The notes below the pieces were generated by a model. The model was not told the origin of the DNA, made no database searches, and saw only the letters and a list, made by a program, of their open reading frames with translations. A stretch of 64,000 nt of DNA. It comes from Lacticaseibacillus mingshuiensis (GTDB lineage Bacteria; Bacillota; Bacilli; Lactobacillales; Lactobacillaceae). The stretch is from contig NZ_BOLS01000001.1 of NCBI RefSeq assembly GCF_016861785.1, positions 1-64,000 of the forward strand, given 5' to 3'. This document shows positions 54,027 to 62,907 of the stretch, in pieces. How positions within the stretch are numbered: position 1 is the first letter of the stretch; each line of letters opens with the position of its first letter. Made by a program: the position numbers and the translations under genes.

Positions 54027-54407
54027 ATGAAAATTAAAGAAGCTAAGCTAAGCAACCGTGAGCATATCGTCAAGGTGACCAACCGCGTTATGAAGGCCAC
54101 GTTGGCATTGCAGCTGATGATGGCAGAGATTGATGACGTTGAAGATGCGGACCTAACGCCGGTGGAACAGCTTAAACAGCAGCAGAAACTGATTGATGAC
54201 GTGATGAATTACATTACTGACACGCTCAAGCTGAACGAGAAAGAACAAGAAAAGCTAGACGACTTAGAGTTTAGTGAGACCGTGGAGATTGCTAACAATG
54301 TTATTCTACGCGTGCAAGGCTTATCCGATGAAGATATTGCCAAGTTGACTAAAGAGGCGGAAGAGGCGGAACAGGCGGACGACAAAAGCGAAGCCAAACA
54401 AGCGTAA
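54027..54407 (+). CDS. tail assembly chaperone, gpG-like
   Basis: The 126-aa acidic helical protein occupies the position of lambda gpG between tail tube and tape measure. The next reading frame (54412-54603) is in the plus-one frame, and that frame stays open back through the end of this gene. A gpGT fusion by programmed frameshift is therefore possible. AAGGGGTATAAATA precedes the ATG. Confidence 0.78.
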   Translation: MKIKEAKLSNREHIVKVTNRVMKATLALQLMMAEIDDVEDADLTPVEQLKQQQKLIDDVMNYITDTLKLNEKEQEKLDDLEFSETVEIANNVILRVQGLSDEDIAKLTKEAEEAEQADDKSEAKQA

Positions 54408-54411
54408 AACG

Positions 54412-54603
54412 GTGTTTGAGCTGAAAAACAAGCTGGAAGATTTGAAGCTATCAGGGCAAGACACGCTGGTGTATCTGCATTGGACGCCTGAGCAATGGTT
54501 GGATAGTGATTTTTATGACCTGCTGGAGCTTCAAACAGCAAAGAAGCCCGAGGACCGCGAGCAAGACCCCGAACAAATGCTCAAGGGTATGGGCTTGATA
54601 TAG
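54412..54603 (+). CDS. tail assembly chaperone, gpT-like second frame
   Basis: This 63-aa frame (LVYLHWTPEQWLDSDFYDLLELQ) looks like the GT extension of siphovirus chaperones. The only start nearby is a GTG without ribosome site, which favours production by frameshifting from the preceding gene. Confidence 0.65.
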   Translation: MFELKNKLEDLKLSGQDTLVYLHWTPEQWLDSDFYDLLELQTAKKPEDREQDPEQMLKGMGLI

Positions 54604-54674
54604 CATGGCATGACACATGGGATAGTTGGCTTACCTAGCCTCCTATCCCTTTTTTGATAAAGGGAAGTGTAAGT

Positions 54675-57600
54675 ATGCAAAAAGTTCAAGCTGAAATGTC
54701 GACGCAGATAGCATTAGATACGCTAAAAGCCGAGACGTCTTTGAAGTCACTAAATGCCGTTATCGTCTCAACCAAAAATGGATGGAAAAGCCAAGAAGTC
54801 GCCCTCAAGTCAACTGGCCAGTATCTAAAAGCCGCCGAAACAAGATATAAAGGTCTTGGCGATAGCATCAAGGCGCAAGAAAGCAAGATTGAGAGTCTGC
54901 GGGACAAGCAAAAGGGCCTAGACGTTACAACTAAAGATGGCGCGGCGAGCTATCTCAAGTATCAAAAAGACATTGACGCCGCTACTACCCAATTGAAGTC
55001 GTTGGAAGCACAGCAGGCGCGGGCAAAGCGCGCGCTAGACTTGCAGAAGACTGGCATAATTGACCTCAACAAGTCGATTGAAAATTCGGCTAAGGTCAGC
55101 AATTCATATATCAGCGTGCTGAAAGCTGAGGGGAAAGCACATGAGGCGAACATCGAAAAGTACCGCTCGATGCGTTCGGCTTATACCCAACAGGCAGTGC
55201 TATACCAAAAAGAAGTCGACTATCTAAAGAAGATTGAGGCAGAGTCTGGTAAGACCAGCGATGACTATGCCAAGCAAGCTGTTAAGGTAAACGAGTTAGG
55301 CGCCAAGATGGCGACTGCCAAGACCGAAATGCTCAAAATGGCAACTTCTAGCAATGTGACCAGTCGGGCATTTAGCAAAGTTCAGGACGCTGGCGCAAAG
55401 GCGGGTTCTGTTATCCGAGCTGGATGGGAAAAGGCAAAGGGGGCAATCACTGCCGTTGGTATGGGCGTCGGCGCGGCTGGCATGGACCTGATTGCTGGAG
55501 CTAAGCAAGCATCAGCATTGCAAAAAGTGTACGTCGAAACTAACAACTTGCTTGTTTCTGGTGGCGAAAAGCAGGCGGAAGTCACTAAGAACGTCAACAA
55601 GATGCAGGAAGACGGCGCCAACCTGTCAATGAAGTATGGCAAGTCACAAAAGGCCATTGCGGAGGCCTATGAAGATTTGGTCAAGCGTGGCTATACGTCT
55701 TCACAAGCACTTGGCGTCATGGAAACGGAACTTCAAGGCTCAGTGGCAAGTGGCGATGAATTTAGTGATGTTGTAACTGTCGCAAGTACGACCTTGGAAG
55801 GTTTCGGACTCCGGGCTAAGACCACCGCGCAAATGACTGCTAACACAAAACAGGTTGTAAACGCACTCGCTTACGCTGCGGATATGACCGCTAGCGGCTT
55901 TAGCGATATGGGTTTGGCCATGAGCTATGTCAGCGCCACGGCCAAGTCGTTGCATATGGACGTTAGCCAAACGGCTTCCGCCATTGGTATTTTGAGCAAC
56001 AACGGCGTGGAAGCGGACAAGGCGGGCACTGGTCTAAGAAAGGTGTTAAATTCGCTCGCTGACCCAGCATCAAAGACAATGAAACTGATTGGACTGAACA
56101 GCAAGTCGTTTCGAGATGCTCATGGCAATTTGCTGCCGCTGACAGATTCCATGAAGCTTCTATATGAGCATACTAAGAATCTATCGACTGGCGACAAGGC
56201 TGTTGTTTTCAAAAGCTTGTTCGGAACTACGGGCATGCAAGCAGGGCAAATCCTTGCAGAACAGTATAAGTCGCTGGATCAAGTCACAAAAGCGACCGAA
56301 AAGGCTGCAAAGTCCGGCACTTATGTGCAAAAAATTGCTGACAAGAACAACGGTTCAGCGCAACAGTCTTTAGCACGCTTCAAACAGTCTTATGCAAACT
56401 TGCAGATTATGCTTTCGTCCAAACTTTTGCCGGTTCTCAGTGATGCTGCTGACGCGTTGAGCAAAGGTCTGGCTAACAAGTCTAACCAAAAGATGATTAA
56501 GCAGCTTGCGGTATACATCAGTGATGCGGCAAAAGGTGTACTGAACTTCGCAAAATATTGTGTTGACCACAAGGATGACGTCAAGAAATTTGCTGAAGTT
56601 GTCGCTGGTATCTGGGTGGTTGGCAAGGTAAGCAAGTTCATTGGCGTTGTTGGTCAGGCAATTGGACTGTTAAGCAAGCTTGGCGCGGCCAAAAAAGCTG
56701 CATCAGCTGTTTCTGCCAGCCTTGACACTTCTAGCCTAATAACCGGTAGTGGTCTGCGCAATGCGGTTAAGCAGTTTGGCGCAACAAAACTCGGAAAAAT
56801 TACCGCCACAGTTGCCATTGCTTATGACGTTATCAGCGACATTAAAGACGTCACTAAAGCTTTTGGCAAAGGTGGGACAGTTCACCAAAAGTTTGAAGCC
56901 GTGGGTGAAACCGCTGGCACTGCGGTTGGGGGCGGTATTGGCTTCGCAATTGCAGGCCCAGCAGGGGCAGCGGTCGGAGCTACGATTGGTAAGACTGCCG
57001 GTAAGTGGGGTGGTGACGCAGCTGAAAAGATGACCAAAGGCTGGAACGCCAAGAAGCGTCCGGCCTCTGATTGGTTAGCTCAGATTGGCTTTGATGCTCA
57101 CAAGGGCGCCACCGGCATTGCAAAGTGGTGGAAAGGTATTCAGACGCAGAATGGCAAAGACAATGCCAAGATGGAGAAGCAGCAAGCCGCAGCCAACAAA
57201 AAAATGAAAAAGGACTGGGACAGTTTCTGGGGCCACGTCAGCGATAAAACTAAAACGACTTGGAGTGGCATCAAGGGGCATGTTAGCGACGGCTTTAACA
57301 CGCTCAAGACTAATTCTAAGAGCGGTATGGCGACAGTTAAGTCTCACATTTCTGACGCGTGGGATGGCATAAGGTCTAAAACGAGTAGCGCGTGGTCGGG
57401 AATAAAGAAGCATGCCGGCAATGGAATTGACTGGGTAGCAAGTCACGTTAAAGGCGGCTGGAGCGGTCTAGGCGGAGTGGTCGGCGACATCTTTGGCGGA
57501 GTTAAGAATGCTATTCTGCATCCAATCCAGACAGCTAAGTCTCTGCTTGCTGGCCTTGTGGATGGCATCAAGGGACTATTCAACTTCCGCATAAGCCTTC

Positions 57601-58064
57601 CACACATTCCGATGCCACATTTTAACATTTCTGGCAGCATGAATCCGCTAGACTGGATCGAGCATCACACTCTACCGCACATTAGCGTTGACTGGAAGGC
57701 CAATGGTGGCCTTATCAACACGCCAACTTTGTTATCTGCGGCTGGTAACCGCTTGACTATCGGCGGTGAGGCCGGCCCGGAGATGGTTGTGCCGTTGTCA
57801 GCATCAAAGGCTAGTCGCGCTTGGCAACTGCTGGGACAAGCTGTTCAGCAGATTAACGCCAGTCAAGCCTCGGCGCAGACACAGCTACCTGCACAGGCTG
57901 ATAACTCAGACGTTATCGCCGCTATTAATGCTCTGGGCGTGCTGCTGACGAAGCTATCATTCAATGTACAAATCGGCGATGACCAGTTCTATCCGAAAGT
58001 AGCACCAAAGGTAAAGGCGTATAACGACCGTCAGAATAGCTTCCGAACGGCATGGCAGGATTAG
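54675..58064 (+). CDS. tail tape measure protein, TP901 type
   Basis: This 1129-aa protein sets tail length. It has long coiled-coil stretches at the start (residues 10-230), the TP901 core (about 270-590; FSDVVTVASTTLEGFGL, GFSDMGLAMSYVSATAKSLHM, GTTGMQAGQIL), hydrophobic helices near 620-640 and 745-790, and a C-terminal Gly-rich repeat region with TWSGIKGHVSDGF-type units. GGGAAG lies before the ATG at 54675. Confidence 0.92.
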   Translation: MQKVQAEMSTQIALDTLKAETSLKSLNAVIVSTKNGWKSQEVALKSTGQYLKAAETRYKGLGDSIKAQESKIESLRDKQKGLDVTTKDGAASYLKYQKDIDAATTQLKSLEAQQARAKRALDLQKTGIIDLNKSIENSAKVSNSYISVLKAEGKAHEANIEKYRSMRSAYTQQAVLYQKEVDYLKKIEAESGKTSDDYAKQAVKVNELGAKMATAKTEMLKMATSSNVTSRAFSKVQDAGAKAGSVIRAGWEKAKGAITAVGMGVGAAGMDLIAGAKQASALQKVYVETNNLLVSGGEKQAEVTKNVNKMQEDGANLSMKYGKSQKAIAEAYEDLVKRGYTSSQALGVMETELQGSVASGDEFSDVVTVASTTLEGFGLRAKTTAQMTANTKQVVNALAYAADMTASGFSDMGLAMSYVSATAKSLHMDVSQTASAIGILSNNGVEADKAGTGLRKVLNSLADPASKTMKLIGLNSKSFRDAHGNLLPLTDSMKLLYEHTKNLSTGDKAVVFKSLFGTTGMQAGQILAEQYKSLDQVTKATEKAAKSGTYVQKIADKNNGSAQQSLARFKQSYANLQIMLSSKLLPVLSDAADALSKGLANKSNQKMIKQLAVYISDAAKGVLNFAKYCVDHKDDVKKFAEVVAGIWVVGKVSKFIGVVGQAIGLLSKLGAAKKAASAVSASLDTSSLITGSGLRNAVKQFGATKLGKITATVAIAYDVISDIKDVTKAFGKGGTVHQKFEAVGETAGTAVGGGIGFAIAGPAGAAVGATIGKTAGKWGGDAAEKMTKGWNAKKRPASDWLAQIGFDAHKGATGIAKWWKGIQTQNGKDNAKMEKQQAAANKKMKKDWDSFWGHVSDKTKTTWSGIKGHVSDGFNTLKTNSKSGMATVKSHISDAWDGIRSKTSSAWSGIKKHAGNGIDWVASHVKGGWSGLGGVVGDIFGGVKNAILHPIQTAKSLLAGLVDGIKGLFNFRISLPHIPMPHFNISGSMNPLDWIEHHTLPHISVDWKANGGLINTPTLLSAAGNRLTIGGEAGPEMVVPLSASKASRAWQLLGQAVQQINASQASAQTQLPAQADNSDVIAAINALGVLLTKLSFNVQIGDDQFYPKVAPKVKAYNDRQNSFRTAWQD

Positions 58065-58079
58065 ATTTAGGAGGTAATT

Positions 58080-59571
58080 ATGACAGGAATAAGTTTAATC
58101 TATAACGACGTCGAGTTAAGCCGCTGGGTCGATGTCATTGGACGTACAGCGCAATTTAGGGACTGCTCACAGCAACGCCATGGTCAAGGTCGGACAGTCA
58201 GACGGTCAGCTGTGGCAGTATATGTCACGTGACGCCAAGACTATTGTAATCACGGGCATTATCACAAACGCTAACTTGGCTAATTTACGCCGTGAGTTAG
58301 GCGCCGCGCTCGACACTGACGAACCAAAGCAACTTATCATTGGTGATGATAGCGATGTATACTACCTCGCGATTTATGACGGTCAGCCAACGTTAGCTGA
58401 GGATTGGCGTGCGGGTACCATCAGCTTGTCATTCATTGTCCCTGACGGTATCGCCCACAGCCTCACCACGACCACAGCCACAAACACTGATGGAACGGAC
58501 GCCGTCAGCTTTAATAACGCTGGCAGCTACAAGTCTTACCCCGTCATTACAGCCACAATGAGCGGTGACAATGGATTTTTGGGCCTTGCAAGCTCAAGCG
58601 GCGGCTACCTTCAGTTCGGAGATGCTGAATCGCCTGACAAAATATATGGCACTAAGTCTGACCGAGCACTGTGGTGGAGCTACAAGAGTTCGCCGGCTGG
58701 CGCCGAGATAAATAAAAGCTGTGTGACGTCTTACCCGTACAGATTAGGTGACAGCAAGTATCCAAACGCGTTCGACGGGTTATTTAAGTTTGGTCAAGGG
58801 TCAAGCAAAGAAGTGGCTACGCCGGTTTGGGCGTCAAACTCGGCCAATGTTTGGCATGGCCCAGCTATCCACGGGGATATTGCGGCTAATATCAATGGCA
58901 TTAGAACCGGGTACTTTACCTTTGCTAACCGCGTTGACTTTCAGCCAACGACAAGGGGCTTCGGCCGCGTCGAGTTTAATCTTGAAAATAACGGTCAAAG
59001 CGGTATCGCCGCGATCTTGCGCGATTCTGGTGACAAGTCAGCAAGTCGCAATTTTGACTGCGTTGTAGGGACGCTTAGCGACACCGTACACTCGCTTAAA
59101 TCCTATGTGATTCCAGCCAGTTGGAAGACATTCATTGAGGCTAAGATAACACGCAGGGGTAACACAATAACTTGGCAATTGAGCGAGATAAATGGTAAAC
59201 ACAGCTGGCGCTGGTCAACAACTATGGCCGAACTTGGCGCAATGGAAATTACTGGTGTGACAATCTGGCAACAGAAGTATTCAAACAATGCCGACCTAGA
59301 CATTGAGCTGACGGACTCTAAGTTCACTTGGGAAAACGAAACAGTAGTGACTGACATTCCAAACCTATTTGCTGACGGTGATGTGGTCACGATTGATACA
59401 GTCAGCAAAAAGATTTTAGTGAACGGCGTTGAGGACAGAGGTCTGCAAGAAATTGGTAACCACTGGGACGAATTCTTCCTGACGCCGGGCAATAACACCA
59501 TTACAGTCGATGGCAGCAGCTGGGCGACCCAACCAGCTATCACGGTCGATTATCAGGAGGCGTATGTATAA
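58080..59571 (+). pseudogene. distal tail protein (Dit), apparent frameshift near the N terminus
   Basis: The ATG at 58080 has AGGAGG in ideal position and reads MTGISLIYNDVELSRWVDV, then runs out of frame and stops near 58230. The remaining 479 codons are open in the next frame, continuing LDVQRNLGTAHSN... to 59571. Removing one base near 58135 (GATGTC-A-TTGGAC) joins the two into one normal Dit. The internal ATG at 58132 has no ribosome site. This may be a real inactivating mutation, a sequencing error or, less likely, programmed. Confidence 0.75.
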
Positions 59572-59572
59572 A

Positions 59573-61924
59573 ATGGATTTTTACTTTACTGATAGACAAT
59601 ACAATATGTTAGGTATTGCTTCGACTGAACGCGGACAGTTCCGCATGGCCGGAGAGATTGAAGCGCAAAGCACCACAGCAAGTACTGTTGCGCTGACCGG
59701 CAATATCTACTTTGCCAAGGGCGACCTGGACGATGCTATTGCCATGGTTGTTGGTGATGGCGGCAACTATATACTTTACCAAGATGACCGTGGCATTGGT
59801 CATTTTATGACAATTCAAAACACACAGGTGGACAACACTGGGTGCTCAATCAACTTTCAGGCGGATGACGCTGGCGATGATTTAAAAAATGAAATCGTTG
59901 GTGAATATGCGGCGAATAAAGCGATGACTTTTGCACAATACTTTTCTACGTTCTGTGCAGATTCTGGTTGGGAAATTGGTCTGAACGAAATCCCTGCCAA
60001 TACTCGTACGTTGGAGTTTACCAGTGAGCAAAGCAGCTATGACCGCATGTTGGAAGTTGCAAATGACTTTGGAGTAAGCCTCTATTATACATTTACGATA
60101 GAGGGTATGACCGTTACAAACCGCTATCTAAACGTGGTTAATGAGCTGGGTAGTACCACCGGTATCACTTTGCGTCAAGGGACTGACATTAGCCAGATTG
60201 TGAGTGAGACCAGCACGGCCAATCTTCATACGTCAATTAAGGCTTACGGCGCAACTCCAGATGGTGCCAGTCATCCGATTAACCTCGCGGGATACAAGTG
60301 GACAGATAGCACAGGCCAGTTTGCGCTCGGCAGCGACGGCGTGCTTCGCGACACTATCGCAATTCGCACGTGGTCTCGCCTGCGGAGTAACACCAATCCA
60401 ACGCCAGAATCTAGCCATCTACAAATGGTGAAGACTTATGAATCTACGACGCAAGCTACCCTATTGCAGTCTGCACTGGCTGACTTAAAGCAGTATAACC
60501 ATCCGGCTGTAAACTACACCGTCGCAATGGTAAGGGTGCCATCTGAGCTAAGCAAGGGTGACGTGGTGAACGTTGAAGATGAAGCACAGAACTTATATCT
60601 ATCAGCGACCGTCCTTGAGGTTGACAAGTGTTACTCCATGCCCAGCAGCAGCACGTTGACCCTTGGCGACTTTAAAATTGAGCATGACCAGACCTCCGCA
60701 CAGATTAAACAAGCTGCTAAATCCGCTGAAGATGCAGTCAGCAAGGCCACAACAGCATTTAGCTACGCGGCTACGGTTGATGAGAAAGCAGATAATGCAC
60801 AGACAATTGCCACTGACGCGGCTACTACTGCGGAAAACGCAAAAGATACCGCTGCAGCCGCGCAAACAATGGCCAACACTGCACAAACGACAGCTAACAC
60901 TGCTCAAGACACAGCAACGACCGCCGCTCAATCCGCTAATACTGCGCAGACACTGGCAAAAGCCAATCGCACGTTTATCAAGTCCGCTGATGAGCCTGAC
61001 ACGACCGACTTACCAGTCAACGCCGTGTGGTTACAGCCCGCGACTACTGACGCCGATGGTAACACCGTGGCGGCATCTGCTAAGACTTGGAGCGGGGCAG
61101 CTTGGCAAGACACGCACATCGAGAGCAGCTTAATTGCACAGAATATTATCGGCAAGAATATCACTGGGTTAACCTTTGGCAATGCCAATGGCACATTCAG
61201 CATTGATGAGAACGGGAACATCGCCGGCGGTGTAATCACCGGCAGTACATTCAACACGGCGACCACTGATAATTCCTACATGACTCAGCAAGGAAAAATG
61301 ACGCCGAATGGGCTAGGCTTTACAACAACATATAAAAACGTGACAGGAAGCGATGTTCAGCTTGAGGAAGCCAGCGTGGATTGGGCAGGACCAAGGCTTA
61401 AGACTACCTATGCCGATGGCACAAGCGAAACGGCTGGCTTAGGCACGACCGGGTATGCTGGCGCCAATGTTTACGCATGGTCACAAGCCGCAAATGGTGA
61501 CATTACCGGAGAGATATACCTGAGCGGAAACGGCCTAACAATTCTTCACAATTCCCAATTTGTCACGCTGACAAATGACCAGTTAGTTCAGATGAGCAAC
61601 AGCGGCAAAGTTCTCTGGAGCGGAGCACTTTATCCCAACGCGTCAACGGTAATACAACCCTCAACGCCTATCAATGACTGCTTAAATGGCTGGGTGCTTG
61701 TCTGGTCTGGATTTACTGATGGAGCGGCTCAAGATTATAACTTTAATTTTACTTTCATTCCGAAAGCGTATGTTAACGCCTTTTCGGGGAAAGGTGTTTC
61801 TGCGGTATTGACGAATCAGACGGCACTTATAGCGTCGAAATACGTGTATGTCACCAACACGGATATCACGGGTAATGACAACAACCGTAACGCCTATGTA
61901 CTAAGGCAGGTGATCGCATGGTAA
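59573..61924 (+). CDS. tail-associated protein / tail fibre (Tal family)
   Basis: The 783-aa protein sits at the tail tip. The N-terminal part (YFTDRQYNMLGIAST, about 1-370) matches siphovirus prophage tail proteins. Residues about 385-465 form an Ala/Thr-rich coiled coil (DTAAAAQTMANTAQTTANT), and the rest looks like a receptor-binding or base-plate stalk (LTFGNANGTFSIDENGNIAG). An ATG at 59564 is an alternative start; AGGAGG is 3 nt from it and 12 nt from 59573. Confidence 0.82.
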   Translation: MDFYFTDRQYNMLGIASTERGQFRMAGEIEAQSTTASTVALTGNIYFAKGDLDDAIAMVVGDGGNYILYQDDRGIGHFMTIQNTQVDNTGCSINFQADDAGDDLKNEIVGEYAANKAMTFAQYFSTFCADSGWEIGLNEIPANTRTLEFTSEQSSYDRMLEVANDFGVSLYYTFTIEGMTVTNRYLNVVNELGSTTGITLRQGTDISQIVSETSTANLHTSIKAYGATPDGASHPINLAGYKWTDSTGQFALGSDGVLRDTIAIRTWSRLRSNTNPTPESSHLQMVKTYESTTQATLLQSALADLKQYNHPAVNYTVAMVRVPSELSKGDVVNVEDEAQNLYLSATVLEVDKCYSMPSSSTLTLGDFKIEHDQTSAQIKQAAKSAEDAVSKATTAFSYAATVDEKADNAQTIATDAATTAENAKDTAAAAQTMANTAQTTANTAQDTATTAAQSANTAQTLAKANRTFIKSADEPDTTDLPVNAVWLQPATTDADGNTVAASAKTWSGAAWQDTHIESSLIAQNIIGKNITGLTFGNANGTFSIDENGNIAGGVITGSTFNTATTDNSYMTQQGKMTPNGLGFTTTYKNVTGSDVQLEEASVDWAGPRLKTTYADGTSETAGLGTTGYAGANVYAWSQAANGDITGEIYLSGNGLTILHNSQFVTLTNDQLVQMSNSGKVLWSGALYPNASTVIQPSTPINDCLNGWVLVWSGFTDGAAQDYNFNFTFIPKAYVNAFSGKGVSAVLTNQTALIASKYVYVTNTDITGNDNNRNAYVLRQVIAW

Positions 61925-62175
61925 AGGTGGAATTGAACTATAACAGCGACGGCTATATCGACGGATGGACTGACGAGGCCTATGCTGCGCCTAGCGCAAC
62001 GATTGTTGATGTTGACACGTCTATGATTGTGCTTGGCGCAACAAAGCTGGTCGATGGGACGCTGAAGATAGATGAGGCTAAGAAAGCTGAGTTATACGCG
62101 CCAAAGCCGACTACTGAGCAGCAATTGATTGCCTCACTAAGCCTACGACTAGCGCAATTGGAGGCGAAAGCATGA
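61918..62175 (+). CDS. small base-plate-region phage protein, 85 aa
   Basis: This acidic protein (MVKVELNYNSDGYIDGWTDEAY... LGATKLVDGTLKIDEAK) resembles DUF2977-type phage proteins found after tail fibre genes. The function is unknown. It overlaps the tail gene by 7 nt and the XkdX gene by 4 nt. Confidence 0.65.
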   Translation: MVKVELNYNSDGYIDGWTDEAYAAPSATIVDVDTSMIVLGATKLVDGTLKIDEAKKAELYAPKPTTEQQLIASLSLRLAQLEAKA

Positions 62176-62315
62176 GCAACTATGACCAGTGTGTACTGTT
62201 TTACAGCTGGGGGATTGACCTCGCGCCATATGTGCCAGCGATGATAACCGCTGATGAGTACAAACAGATTACCGGTAATGATTATGTCGCCAGCAAACAA
62301 ATAACAATGGAGTGA
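62172..62315 (+). CDS. XkdX family protein, 47 aa
   Basis: MSNYDQCVLFYSWGIDLAPY is followed by the conserved ITADEYKQITGNDY. This is the XkdX family, found between tail fibre and lysis genes of siphoviruses; no function is established. The start overlaps the previous stop and its stop overlaps the next GTG. Confidence 0.8.
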   Translation: MSNYDQCVLFYSWGIDLAPYVPAMITADEYKQITGNDYVASKQITME

Positions 62316-62554
62316 CCATCGTGGACGAGCAAACAAAAATGCTAATGGAGATTAAAGAGGATATTGCGCAGATAAAGCAACAGCTGACCTCTTTGCCTAC
62401 CACAGACGAAAAGGCTGAAAAGGCTTATACCGTCGGGCTTGATAACGCGCGAGACATAAGTAGCTTAAAGAAGATGGTGTGGACGATCTGGGGGGTCATT
62501 GGCGGCACAATTGGCCTAACCATCTTCATTTACATACTTGAAAAGTTCATGTAA
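62312..62554 (+). CDS. XhlA-like haemolysin/holin accessory protein
   Basis: The 80-aa protein has an N-terminal coiled coil (MLMEIKEDIAQIKQQL) and one C-terminal membrane helix (WTIWGVIGGTIGLTIFIYIL), as in XhlA proteins that act with holins. It starts with GTG at 62312 or 62321. Confidence 0.82.
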   Translation: MTIVDEQTKMLMEIKEDIAQIKQQLTSLPTTDEKAEKAYTVGLDNARDISSLKKMVWTIWGVIGGTIGLTIFIYILEKFM

Positions 62555-62572
62555 ATAACAGGAGGTAAGCGC

Positions 62573-62905
62573 ATGAAAAACTTAATCATGCAGATAGCTA
62601 TTGCAGTTGTACCAATTGTGTTCGCCTACTTTGGCAACGCCATCGTTAAGAATAGGCAAGCGGTAAGCCTTATTCAGATTATACAGCCGTTGGCGGAAGC
62701 GGCGGTAGTAGCCGCTGAGCAATTAGGCGTGACCGAAGCAGTGACCGGGGTTGCAAAGAAGTCTAAGGCGGTGGCAGACGTACAAGCCGGATTAGCTAAG
62801 CTAGGGTTCACCGCCGTTGACGAAAAGACGGTAGCGAACGCCGTTGAATCAGCTTATGCAAGCATGAAGGAATTTATCGAAAGTAAATACACGAAGGGGG
62901 CGTAG
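62573..62905 (+). CDS. phage holin, LLH family
   Basis: The 110-aa protein has one N-terminal membrane helix (residues 4-22), then a soluble helical part with GVTEAVTGVAKKSKAVADVQ, the LLH (Lactobacillus phage) holin pattern. AGGAGG precedes the ATG. It lies directly before the endolysin. Confidence 0.85.
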   Translation: MKNLIMQIAIAVVPIVFAYFGNAIVKNRQAVSLIQIIQPLAEAAVVAAEQLGVTEAVTGVAKKSKAVADVQAGLAKLGFTAVDEKTVANAVESAYASMKEFIESKYTKGA

Positions 62906-62907
62906 CA

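Noticed and set aside
58132-59571. Dit starting at the internal ATG at 58132
   Set aside because: That ATG has no ribosome site, and starting there would drop the family's N-terminal segment, which is present just upstream in another frame.
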